The notes: generated by a model from the sequence alone, not told the origin. 7,784 nucleotides of DNA from an uncultured Eubacteriales bacterium (GCA_949451265.1 CASTQR010000070.1:1-7784), one strand, 5' to 3'; shown: positions 1 through 7,533, counted from the first letter of the stretch. Numbers and translations: made by a program.

Positions 1-791
1 AGATCGAGGCCAGCCACCACGAGGTGGCCCAGGGCCAGCACGAGATCGACTTCAAATACGCCCCCGCCCTCCAGTGCGCGGACAAGATCATGACCTTCAA
101 GCTGGCCGTCAAGACCCTGGCCCAGAAAAACGGCCTCCATGCCACCTTTATGCCCAAACCCATTTTCGGCATCAACGGCTCCGGCATGCACACCAATATG
201 TCCCTGTTCCGGGAGGGCAAAAACGTATTCTACAACGAGAAGGACCCCAGGGGCCTGTCCAAGGAGGCGTACTCCTTCATCGCCGGCATCTTGGCCCATA
301 TGAAAGGGATGGCCGCCGTCACCAACCCCCTGGTCAACTCCTACAAGCGGCTGGTGCCCGGCTACGAAGCCCCCTGCTACCTGGCCTGGTCCGCCTCCAA
401 CCGCTCCGCCCTGATCCGCATCCCCGCCGCCCGCGGCCAGGCCACCCGGGTGGAGCTGCGCTGTCCCGACCCGTCCTGCAACCCGTACCTGTCCCTGGCC
501 GTGTGCCTGGCCGCCGGGCTGGACGGCATCGCCAAGGGCATGACCCCGCCCCCCGAGATCGCTGAGAACATCTTCGCCATGACCCCTGCCGTCCGCCGCC
601 GCCGGGGCATCGAGGCCCTGCCCGGCTCGCTGGAGGAGGCGCTCATCGCCATGAAGAAAGACAAGCTGGTGATGGACACCCTGGGCGAGCATGTCTCCGG
701 CCAGTACATCGCGGGCAAGGAGGCCGAGTGGGACGAGTACCGCACCCGTGTGTCCAGTTGGGAGCGGGACAAATACATGATTAACTATTAA
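1..791 (+). CDS. glnA: Glutamine synthetase type I (GSI-alpha like), 5'-truncated by the window edge
   Basis: This is the C-terminal 262 residues of a glutamine synthetase (family length about 440), which makes glutamine from glutamate, ammonium and ATP in the cytoplasm as a dodecamer. The reading frame is open from base 3 to the TAA at 789-791; the GTG at 24 is an internal Val codon, not a start. Visible catalytic motifs, in order, are HHEVAQGQHE (metal-binding Glu residues), NGSGMH (ATP/metal His), NSYKRLVPGYEAP (the active-site flap Glu), NRSALIRIP (substrate Arg residues) and RVELRCPDP (metal Glu). The usual Pro in EVAPGQHE is Gln here. At the site of the adenylylated Tyr (NLY in enterobacteria) the protein reads NIF, so control by adenylylation is not expected. 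The tail WERDKYMINY matches Bacillus/Clostridium enzymes, where feedback inhibition by glutamine is the known control; the residues governing that are mostly outside the window. The next gene starts 33 bases downstream, so cotranscription is likely. Confidence 0.97.
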   Translation, partial: IEASHHEVAQGQHEIDFKYAPALQCADKIMTFKLAVKTLAQKNGLHATFMPKPIFGINGSGMHTNMSLFREGKNVFYNEKDPRGLSKEAYSFIAGILAHMKGMAAVTNPLVNSYKRLVPGYEAPCYLAWSASNRSALIRIPAARGQATRVELRCPDPSCNPYLSLAVCLAAGLDGIAKGMTPPPEIAENIFAMTPAVRRRRGIEALPGSLEEALIAMKKDKLVMDTLGEHVSGQYIAGKEAEWDEYRTRVSSWERDKYMINY

Positions 792-796
792 GGGAA
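790..796 (+). promoter_or_regulatory. Shine-Dalgarno-like AAGGGAA between glnA and the ANTAR gene
   Basis: AAGGGAA overlaps the glnA stop codon. It lies 5 bases before an ATG at 802, a good distance, but about 28 bases before the ATG at 825 where the ANTAR protein must start. The ATG at 802 opens an 11-codon frame that ends at 837, inside the ANTAR gene. The ribosome site may therefore feed the ANTAR start by coupling, or it may be incidental. No better Shine-Dalgarno sequence is visible directly before 825. Confidence 0.35.
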
Positions 797-824
797 CCCC
801 CATGCAGAGAGTTGGTGAACAGCC

Positions 825-1352
825 ATGCGCCAGGTGATCGTGGCCTTTGAGCGCCCGTCCAACTGCGACCGGCTCCGGGAGATTCTGGAGAGCACCGGCG
901 AGTTCTCCTGCCTGGTCTGCCGCAGCGCAGCCCAGGTAAAGTGCGCGGCGGGCAAGCAGCGGCTGGACCTGGTGGTGTGCGGCTTCAAGCTGGCGGACGA
1001 GAGCTGTGAGGACCTGTACCACGACCTGCCCCAGCGGTGCGCCATGCTGATGGTGGCCTCCCAGCCCCAACTGGATTTGTGCACTGCGGCGGGCATATTC
1101 AAGCTCCCCGCCCCTATCCGCCGTTCGGAACTGCTGGCGTCGGTGCGGCTGCTGGCCCAGTTGGGCCGGAGTCGGGCCCGCGCCCCCGAACGTTCCCAGG
1201 AGGAGCGGGAGCTGGTAGATCGGGCCAAGCAGCTCCTCATGGACCACAGCGGCATGAGCGAGGAGCAGGCCCACCGCTTTCTCCAGAAGCAGAGCATGGA
1301 CAACGGTTTCCGGCTGGCGGACACCGCCCGGCGGGTGTTGGACGAAATATGA
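825..1352 (+). CDS. ANTAR-domain response regulator with degenerate receiver (putative RNA-binding antiterminator)
   Basis: This 175-residue protein has a receiver-like N-terminal half (about 1-113) and an ANTAR domain (about 122-173). ANTAR proteins (AmiR, NasR, EutV families) bind paired RNA hairpins with hexanucleotide loops and usually prevent transcription termination. The ANTAR core shows A134-K135, L138-M139, G143, E146-E147, A149, L153, M158, L164 and A168 in the expected pattern. The receiver keeps the fold-like strand DLVVCG and the KLPAP lysine (K93), but the phospho-acceptor Asp position is G53 and the acidic pair after strand 1 is F8-E9. Phosphorylation in the standard way is therefore unlikely. 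The ATG at 825 is the only reasonable start, because an in-frame TGA lies at 816-818. It sits between glnA and gltBD in the same direction, which points to a nitrogen-control role. A regulator called nitR in this context in Clostridium saccharobutylicum is the closest precedent I recall; I leave the symbol blank because orthology was not tested. No sensor kinase is in the window. Confidence 0.9.
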   Translation: MRQVIVAFERPSNCDRLREILESTGEFSCLVCRSAAQVKCAAGKQRLDLVVCGFKLADESCEDLYHDLPQRCAMLMVASQPQLDLCTAAGIFKLPAPIRRSELLASVRLLAQLGRSRARAPERSQEERELVDRAKQLLMDHSGMSEEQAHRFLQKQSMDNGFRLADTARRVLDEI

Positions 1353-1359
1353 GCGCAGA

Positions 1360-1399
1360 GAACGGATGGTTTGTTCCTTTTTCTTGAAAGAACAAGAAG
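1360..1399 (+). promoter_or_regulatory. Candidate ANTAR-target tandem hairpins in the gltB leader
   Basis: The 88-base gap before gltB can form two adjacent hairpins. The first pairs GAAC (1360-1363) with GTTC (1373-1376), plus a G-U pair, around a 7-base loop. The second pairs TTCTTG (1381-1386) with CAAGAA (1393-1398) around the hexaloop AAAGAA, with one more U-G pair outside (1380/1399). Known ANTAR targets are two hairpins with six-base loops having A at loop position 1 and G at position 4; the second loop fits exactly and the first only if a base bulges. A third stem, TTGTTC (1371-1376) with GAACAA (1390-1395), excludes both. No T-tract follows, so a standard terminator is not evident, and no convincing sigma-A promoter is seen here. 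The assignment as an ANTAR target is inference. Confidence 0.35.
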
Positions 1400-1427
1400 T
1401 CCCCCGCCGCTGTCTCTGATCCCGAAA

Positions 1428-1432
1428 AGAGG
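1428..1432 (+). promoter_or_regulatory. Shine-Dalgarno of gltB (AGAGG), possibly sequestered
   Basis: AGAGG lies 8 bases before the gltB ATG and fixes that start. It can pair with TCTCT at 1413-1417 (four Watson-Crick pairs plus one U-G, 10-base loop), which would hide the ribosome site. The stem is short and may not be stable alone. Confidence 0.6.
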
Positions 1433-1440
1433 TTTTAGCC

Positions 1441-4400
1441 ATGAAGGAAAAGGAAAACCGGAGGACCGCCCCACTGTACGACCCCCGCTTCGAGCACGAC
1501 GCCTGCGGCATCGGCGCGGTGGTGGATGTGAAGGGCCGGCCCAGCCACCAGACGGTGGACGACGCGCTGAAAATCGTGGAAAAGCTGGAGCACCGGGCGG
1601 GTAAGGACGCCGAGGGCCGGACCGGCGACGGCGTGGGCATCCTGTTGCAAATCTCCCACAAGTTCTTCCAAAAGGCCGTGGACGGTCTGGGCATCGAGTT
1701 GGGGGAGGCCCGGGATTACGGCGTGGGCATGTTCTTTTTCCCCCGGGACACCCTGCGCCGCAGCCAGGCCAAAAAGATGTTCGAGATCATCGTGGAAAAA
1801 GAGGGTATGGAGTTTTTGGGCTGGCGGGCGGTGCCCGTGTGCCCGGACATCCTGGGCCACAAGGCACTGGCCAAAATGCCCCGCATCGAGCAGGCGTTTG
1901 TGAAACGCCCGTCCGACGCCTCCCGGGGCCTGGAGTTCGACCGGCGGCTGTACGTGGCCCGGCGGGTGTTCGAGCAGTCGGGCGGCGATACCTACGTCCC
2001 CTCCCTGTCCAGCCGCACCATTGTCTATAAAGGTATGTTCCTGGTGGGCCAACTCCGGCGGTTCTACCCGGACCTCCAGGACCCGGACTACGAGTCCGCC
2101 ATCGCCCTGGTCCACTCCCGGTTCTCCACCAACACCAACCCCTCCTGGGAGCGGGCCCACCCCAACCGCTTCATCCTCCACAACGGGGAGATCAACACCA
2201 TCCGGGGCAACGTGGACCGGATGCTGGCCCGGGAGGAGACCATGCACGCCCCGGTGTGGGAGCGCGACATGGACAAGGTGCTCCCGGTGGTGGACGTCGG
2301 TGGCTCGGACTCCGCCATGCTGGACAACACCCTGGAGTTCCTGGTGATGAGCGGCATGGAGCTGCCCCTGGCAGTGATGATCTGCATTCCCGAGCCCTGG
2401 CGGAACAATGAAAGCCTGTCCCGGGCCCGCCGGGACCTGTACCAATACTACGCCGTGATGATGGAGCCCTGGGACGGCCCCGCCGCCATCCTGTTCTCCG
2501 ACGGCGACCAGGTGGGGGCGGTGCTGGACCGCAACGGCCTGCGCCCCGCCCGGTACTACCTCACCGACGGCGGGCGGCTGATCCTGTCCTCCGAGGTGGG
2601 GGCGCTGGATGTGGACCCCGCCCACATCATAAAAAAATCCCGGCTGGAGCCAGGGAAAATGCTGCTGGTGGACACGGTTCAGGGCCGGGTCATCGACGAC
2701 GGCGAGATCAAGGAAACCTACGCCGGGCGCAACCCCTACGGCGAGTGGCTGGACCGGAACCTGGTGAGGCTCCGCGACCTGCCCATCCCCAACCAGCGGG
2801 TAGAGCGCTATGCCCCCGAGCAGCTCACCCGGCTGCAAAAGGCGTTCGGCTACACCTGGGAGGACGTGAAGGACGCCATTCTCCCCATGGCCCGCACCGG
2901 GGCAGAGGCCACCGCCGCCATGGGCGTCGATATCCCCCTGGCGGTGCTGTCCGGCCACGACCAGCCGCTGTTCCACTACTTCAAGCAGCTCTTCGCCCAG
3001 GTAACCAACCCGCCCATCGACGCCATCCGGGAGGCGGTGGTCACCGACACCACCGTCTACATCGGCGACGACGGCAACCTGCTGGAGGAAACGGCGGATA
3101 ACTGCCGGGTCATCCAGGTGCGCAATCCCATCCTCACCTGCGTGGACCTGATGAAAATCCGGGCCATGGACCGCCCCGGCTTCCAGGTGGAGACGGTGTC
3201 CACCCTCCACTACAAAAACACCCCGCTGAAACGGGCGCTGGACCAGATGCTCATCGCCGCCGACCGGGCCTTTCGCAACGGGGCCAACATCATCATCCTG
3301 TCCGACCGGGGCGTGGACGAGAACCATGTGGCCATCCCCTCCCTGCTGGCGGTGTCCGCCATGGAGCAGCACCTGGTGCGCACCCGCAAGCGCACGGCGG
3401 TATCCGTCATCCTGGAGTCCGCCGAGCCGCGGGACGTACACCATTTCGCCGCCCTGCTGGGCTACGGGGCCCGTGCCATCAACCCCTATCTGGCCCACGC
3501 CTCCATTGAGGCGCTCATCGACCAGGGCCTGCTGGACAAGGACCCCCACGCCGCCGTGGACGACTACAATGCCGCCATCCTCCACGGCATCGTAAAAATC
3601 GCCTCCAAGATGGGCATCTCCACCGTCCAGTCCTACCAGTCCGCCCAGATTTTCGAGGCTGTCGGCATCTCCAGGGAGGTGGTGGACCAGTATTTCACCA
3701 ACACCGTCTCCCGTGTAGGGGGCGTCGGGCTGAAGGAGATCGAGCAGATGGTGGACCGGAACCACTCCAAAGCCTTCGACCCTCTGGGACTGGGCGTGGA
3801 CGAGACCCTGGACTCCGTCGGGGCCCACAAGGCCCGCTCGGGGCAGGAGAACCATATGTACAATCCCCAGACCATCCACTTGCTCCAGGAGTCCACCCGC
3901 CGGGGGGATTACGAGCTGTTCAAGCAGTACACCGCCCTGGTAGACGACGAGACCACGCCCCACACCCTCCGGGGTCTGATGGAGATGAAATATCTGGACC
4001 AGCCCATCCCCATCGACGAGGTGGAGGGGGTGGACTCCATCGTACGCCGCTTCAAGACCGGGGCCATGAGCTACGGCTCCATCTCCCAGGAGGCCCACGA
4101 GTGCATGGCCCAGGCTATGAACCTGCTGGGGGGCAAGTCCAACTCCGGCGAAGGGGGCGAGCGGCCCGAGCGCCTGCACTCTGACCGCTGCTCCGCCATC
4201 AAGCAGGTGGCCTCGGGACGGTTCGGGGTCACCAGCGAATATCTGGTGAGCGCCAAAGAGATTCAGATCAAGATGGCCCAGGGGGCCAAGCCCGGGGAGG
4301 GCGGCCACCTGCCCGGAAAAAAGGTCTACCCCTGGATTGCCAAGACCCGCTACTCCACCCCCGGCGTAGCCCTGATCTCCCCTCCGCCCCACCATGACAT

Positions 4401-5982
4401 CTACTCCATCGAAGACCTGGCCCAGCTCATCTATGATCTGAAAAACGCCAACCGCAGTGCGCGCATCTCCGTCAAACTGGTCAGCGAGGCGGGGGTGGGC
4501 ACCGTGGCGGCGGGGGTGGCCAAAGCGGGGGCCCAGGTGGTGCTCATCTCCGGCTACGACGGAGGCACCGGGGCGGCCCCCCGCACCTCCATCCACCACG
4601 CGGGCCTGCCCTGGGAGCTGGGGCTGGCGGAGACCCACCAGACCCTGATCCAGAACGGCCTGCGCTCCCGGGTGGCCCTGGAGACGGACGGCAAGCTGAT
4701 GACGGGCCGGGACGTGGCCATCGCCTGTATGCTGGGGGCGGAGGAGTTCGGCTTCGCCACCGCGCCGCTGGTCACCATGGGCTGCGTGATGATGCGGGTG
4801 TGCAATCTGGACACTTGCCCCGTGGGGGTGGCCACCCAGAACCCGGAGCTGCGAAAGCGCTTTGCGGGCAAGCCGGAATACGTGGTCAACTTCATGCGCT
4901 TCATCGCCCAGGAGCTGCGGGAATACATGGCACGCCTGGGCGTGCGCACCGTGGACGAGCTGGTGGGCCGCGCCGACCTGTTGAAGGTCCGGGAGCACGC
5001 GGTGAACGGCCGGGCCGCCACGGTGGACCTGTCCGCCATCCTGGGCAACCCATACACCGGAGCAGAGTACAAAACCCACTTCGACCCTGCCGACGCCTAC
5101 GACTTTGAGCTGGAAAAAACGGTGGACCAGTCCATCCTGCTGGCAAAGCTGGGCCCCGCCCTGAAAAAGGGCCGGAAATCGCGGCTCTCCCTGGACGTGA
5201 CCTCCACCGACCGGGCCGTGGGAACCATCCTCGGCTCCGACATCACCCGCCTCCACGGAGAGGGGCTGGAGGAGGATACCTTCACCGTCCACTGCACCGG
5301 CGGCGGGGGTCAGTCCTTCGGGGCGTTCCTCCCCAAAGGGCTGACCCTGGAGCTGGAGGGCGACTCCAACGACTACTTCGGCAAGGGGCTGTCCGGCGGC
5401 AAGCTGGCGGTCTACCCGCCGAAAACCGCCGCGTTCCGGGCGGACGAGAATATCATCATCGGTAACGTGGCCCTGTACGGAGCCACCTCCGGCAAGGCGT
5501 TCATCAACGGCATGGCGGGCGAGCGCTTCTGCGTGCGCAATTCCGGCGCTGTGGCCGTGGTGGAGGGCGTGGGCGACCACGGCTGCGAGTATATGACCGG
5601 GGGCCGGGTGGTGGTGCTGGGCCCCACGGGGAAGAACTTCGCCGCAGGCATGAGCGGCGGCATCGCCTACGTCTGGGACGAGCACCGGGATTTGTACCTG
5701 CGGCTGAATAAGGAGCTGGTTTCCATGGAGCCGTTGAGATCGAAGCACGATATGGAGGAGCTGCGCACCCTGCTCACCGAGCACGTCCAGGCCACCGGCT
5801 CCCCCAGGGCCAGGGCGGTTTTGGAGCGTTTTGAGGACAACGTGTCCCATTTCAAGAAGATCCTGCCCCGGGATTACGACAGGATGCTCCGGGCCATCGC
5901 CCAGTTCGAGGAGCGGGGCATGGATCGGGACGAGGCGGAAATTGAGGCGTTCTACGCCGTGACGCGAGGAGGGGAACAGTAA
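1441..5982 (+). CDS. gltB: Glutamate synthase (NADPH), large alpha subunit
   Basis: This 1513-residue protein is the large GOGAT subunit, converting glutamine and 2-oxoglutarate to two glutamates with electrons passed from the small subunit. Full family length and all domains are present. A short 21-residue propeptide precedes C22 in HDACGIG, the expected N-terminal nucleophile of the class II glutamine amidotransferase domain (about 22-430). The central linking domain covers roughly 460-770. The FMN-binding synthase domain follows (about 815-1200), with FKTGAMSYGSIS at 871-882, GGKSNSGEGGE at 897-907 and AQGAKPGEGGHLPG at 946-959. The 3Fe-4S cluster ligands are C1115, C1121 and C1126 (C-x5-C-x4-C). 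The C-terminal GXGXG beta-helix domain is at about 1260-1450, with TGGGGQSFGAF near 1286. The start has AGAGG 8 bases upstream. gltD overlaps the stop by one base, so the two subunits are translationally coupled. Some clostridia and Bacillus call this subunit GltA. No frameshift or missing key residue was seen. Confidence 0.98.
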   Translation: MKEKENRRTAPLYDPRFEHDACGIGAVVDVKGRPSHQTVDDALKIVEKLEHRAGKDAEGRTGDGVGILLQISHKFFQKAVDGLGIELGEARDYGVGMFFFPRDTLRRSQAKKMFEIIVEKEGMEFLGWRAVPVCPDILGHKALAKMPRIEQAFVKRPSDASRGLEFDRRLYVARRVFEQSGGDTYVPSLSSRTIVYKGMFLVGQLRRFYPDLQDPDYESAIALVHSRFSTNTNPSWERAHPNRFILHNGEINTIRGNVDRMLAREETMHAPVWERDMDKVLPVVDVGGSDSAMLDNTLEFLVMSGMELPLAVMICIPEPWRNNESLSRARRDLYQYYAVMMEPWDGPAAILFSDGDQVGAVLDRNGLRPARYYLTDGGRLILSSEVGALDVDPAHIIKKSRLEPGKMLLVDTVQGRVIDDGEIKETYAGRNPYGEWLDRNLVRLRDLPIPNQRVERYAPEQLTRLQKAFGYTWEDVKDAILPMARTGAEATAAMGVDIPLAVLSGHDQPLFHYFKQLFAQVTNPPIDAIREAVVTDTTVYIGDDGNLLEETADNCRVIQVRNPILTCVDLMKIRAMDRPGFQVETVSTLHYKNTPLKRALDQMLIAADRAFRNGANIIILSDRGVDENHVAIPSLLAVSAMEQHLVRTRKRTAVSVILESAEPRDVHHFAALLGYGARAINPYLAHASIEALIDQGLLDKDPHAAVDDYNAAILHGIVKIASKMGISTVQSYQSAQIFEAVGISREVVDQYFTNTVSRVGGVGLKEIEQMVDRNHSKAFDPLGLGVDETLDSVGAHKARSGQENHMYNPQTIHLLQESTRRGDYELFKQYTALVDDETTPHTLRGLMEMKYLDQPIPIDEVEGVDSIVRRFKTGAMSYGSISQEAHECMAQAMNLLGGKSNSGEGGERPERLHSDRCSAIKQVASGRFGVTSEYLVSAKEIQIKMAQGAKPGEGGHLPGKKVYPWIAKTRYSTPGVALISPPPHHDIYSIEDLAQLIYDLKNANRSARISVKLVSEAGVGTVAAGVAKAGAQVVLISGYDGGTGAAPRTSIHHAGLPWELGLAETHQTLIQNGLRSRVALETDGKLMTGRDVAIACMLGAEEFGFATAPLVTMGCVMMRVCNLDTCPVGVATQNPELRKRFAGKPEYVVNFMRFIAQELREYMARLGVRTVDELVGRADLLKVREHAVNGRAATVDLSAILGNPYTGAEYKTHFDPADAYDFELEKTVDQSILLAKLGPALKKGRKSRLSLDVTSTDRAVGTILGSDITRLHGEGLEEDTFTVHCTGGGGQSFGAFLPKGLTLELEGDSNDYFGKGLSGGKLAVYPPKTAAFRADENIIIGNVALYGATSGKAFINGMAGERFCVRNSGAVAVVEGVGDHGCEYMTGGRVVVLGPTGKNFAAGMSGGIAYVWDEHRDLYLRLNKELVSMEPLRSKHDMEELRTLLTEHVQATGSPRARAVLERFEDNVSHFKKILPRDYDRMLRAIAQFEERGMDRDEAEIEAFYAVTRGGEQ
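5967..5974 (+). promoter_or_regulatory. Strong Shine-Dalgarno of gltD inside the gltB 3' end
   Basis: AGGAGGGG lies within the last codons of gltB, 7 bases before the gltD ATG at 5982. The TAATG junction plus this strong site supports coupled and independent initiation of gltD, useful for making equal amounts of both subunits. Confidence 0.85.
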
Positions 5983-7460
5983 TGGGAAAGCCCACCGGAT
6001 TTTTGGAATACCGGCGTCAGGGCCGTCCCTCCCAAGCTCCGGAGGAGCGGGCGAAGCACTGGAACGAGTTCCATCCCATGCTCCCAGAGGAGGAACGGCG
6101 GAAGCAGGGGGGCCGGTGTATGGAGTGCGGCGTCCCCTTCTGCCAGTCAGGGGTGGAGCTGGCGGGGATGTTCACCGGGTGCCCCCTGCACAACCTGGTC
6201 CCCGAGTGGAACGACCTCATCTATGCCGGAAATCCCGGCCTAGCCTGGGAGCGGCTGCACAAGACCAACAACTTCCCGGAATTCACCGGCCGGGTGTGCC
6301 CCGCCCTGTGCGAGGCGGCGTGTACCTGCGGCCTTCACGGCGACCCGGTCACCGTCCGGGACAACGAGCTGGCCGTGGTCGAGGAAGCCTGGACCGGTGG
6401 TCGAATCACCCCCCAGCCCCCCAGGACCCGCACCGGGAAGCGGGTGGCGGTGGTGGGATCCGGTCCGGCGGGACTGGCCGCCGCCGACCAGCTCAACCGC
6501 CGGGGCCACACCGTCACCGTCTTTGAGCGGGACGACCGGGTGGGCGGGCTGCTCACGTACGGCATCCCCAACATGAAATTGGAAAAACACATCGTCCAAC
6601 GCCGGGCGGACCTGATGACCGCCGAAGGGGTGGAGTTCCGCACCGGCTGCGACGTGGGCCGGGACGTGCCCGCCCGGGAGCTGCTGGACGGTTATGACGC
6701 AGTGGTGTTGTGCTGCGGGGCCAAAAAACCCCGGGGACTGGACGCGGCCCAGGGCGTGAACGGCGCGTATTTTGCCGTGGACTTCCTGGCCTCCACCACC
6801 CGCGCCCTGCTGGACAGCGATTTAGTAAACGGGACCTATATCGATGCGGCGGACAAGGACGTGGTCATTGTGGGCGGCGGCGATACCGGCAATGACTGCG
6901 TGGGCACCGCCATCCGTCACGGGTGCCGGAGCGTGACTCAGTTGGAAATGATGCCGAAGGCCCCCGGCAGTCGGGCCGAAAACAACCCCTGGCCCCAGTG
7001 GCCCCGCGTGTGCAAAACCGACTATGGTCAGGAGGAGGCCGTCGCCCTGTTCGGCGCCGACCCCCGGCGGTATCAGACCACGGTAAAGGAGTGCCGCGTG
7101 GACGAGGCGGGGGCGCTGTCCTCCATCGTCACCGTCCGGCTGGAGCCGAAGGAGCAGGACGGCCGCCGGATCATGGCCGAGGTCCCCGGAAGCGAGGAAA
7201 CGTTGCCCTGCCGGTTGTTGCTCATCGCGGCGGGATTTTCAGGCCCGGAGGACTACGTGCCCGACGCTTTTGGTGTGCAACAGGACGGGCGCTCCAACGT
7301 GACCACCGCTCCCGGCGGCTACGCCACCTGTACCGAAAAAGTCTTTACCGCCGGCGACATGCACCGGGGACAATCTCTGGTGGTGTGGGCCATTGCCGAA
7401 GGCCGGGCCGCCGCCCGCGAGGTGGACGAGTACCTTATGGGCTACAGCAACTTGAGCTGA
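5982..7460 (+). CDS. gltD: Glutamate synthase (NADPH), small beta subunit
   Basis: This 492-residue flavoprotein is the GOGAT small subunit; it oxidises NADPH through FAD and passes electrons via iron-sulfur clusters to GltB. The N-terminal domain has cysteines C46, C49, C54 and C67 (RCMECGVPFC, then GCPLHN), and C106, C110 and C114 (GRVCPALCEAAC), placed like the ligands of the two 4Fe-4S clusters of this family. C116 is an additional Cys next to that set. The 12-residue spacer between C54 and C67 is longer than in the E. coli enzyme but is familiar from Firmicutes. The FAD dinucleotide fold is GSGPAG at 159-164, followed by GGLLTYGIP. The NADPH fold is VGGGDTGND at 297-305. The C-terminal FAD contact AGDMHRGQSLVVWAI begins at residue 457. 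Length and motifs are complete. It is the last gene of the + strand cluster, with a candidate terminator starting 27 bases after its stop. Related NADPH-dependent oxidoreductases share these folds, but adjacency to gltB settles the identity. Confidence 0.97.
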   Translation: MGKPTGFLEYRRQGRPSQAPEERAKHWNEFHPMLPEEERRKQGGRCMECGVPFCQSGVELAGMFTGCPLHNLVPEWNDLIYAGNPGLAWERLHKTNNFPEFTGRVCPALCEAACTCGLHGDPVTVRDNELAVVEEAWTGGRITPQPPRTRTGKRVAVVGSGPAGLAAADQLNRRGHTVTVFERDDRVGGLLTYGIPNMKLEKHIVQRRADLMTAEGVEFRTGCDVGRDVPARELLDGYDAVVLCCGAKKPRGLDAAQGVNGAYFAVDFLASTTRALLDSDLVNGTYIDAADKDVVIVGGGDTGNDCVGTAIRHGCRSVTQLEMMPKAPGSRAENNPWPQWPRVCKTDYGQEEAVALFGADPRRYQTTVKECRVDEAGALSSIVTVRLEPKEQDGRRIMAEVPGSEETLPCRLLLIAAGFSGPEDYVPDAFGVQQDGRSNVTTAPGGYATCTEKVFTAGDMHRGQSLVVWAIAEGRAAAREVDEYLMGYSNLS

Positions 7461-7487
7461 GCCTGTATCCTTAAAGCCCTCGACACA

Positions 7488-7533
7488 AAAGGGCCTGGCC
7501 TCCCCCCTTTTGCGGGTGTGCGCCAGGTCCTTT
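7488..7533 (+). terminator. Candidate terminator hairpin after gltD
   Basis: AAAGGGCCTGGC (7488-7499) pairs with GCCAGGTCCTTT (7522-7533) over 12 base pairs, with a 22-base loop. In + strand RNA the one imperfect position is a G-U pair (7493/7528); in - strand RNA it would be an A-C mismatch, which favours + strand function. The T-run after the stem is weak (TTTCC), with more Ts at 7547-7556, so this is a modest terminator or an RNA 3'-end stabiliser. A 5-bp alternative, GCCCT (7476-7480) with AGGGC (7490-7494), overlaps the left arm. Confidence 0.55.

Noticed and set aside
1371..1398. The inverted repeats before gltB as an ordinary Rho-independent terminator
   Set aside because: The stems are AT-rich and followed by TCCCCCGCC rather than a T-run, so they would terminate poorly.
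1384..1412. TTGAAA at 1384-1389 as a -35 box for a gltB promoter
   Set aside because: At 16-18 bases downstream the sequence is CCGCTG-like, with no -10 resemblance, so no promoter is called.
788..1474. A 228-codon - strand open frame opposite the ANTAR gene
   Set aside because: Its Arg/Ser-rich composition has no recognisable motif, and it runs across the gltB start and the leader hairpins. It is a shadow of a GC-rich gene.
1435..5850. A 1471-codon open frame antisense to gltB
   Set aside because: It is in codon register with gltB and rich in His, Gly, Val and Gln, as expected for reverse-complemented GC-rich codons. It shows no recognisable domain, and gltB is a certain gene. It reflects codon bias.
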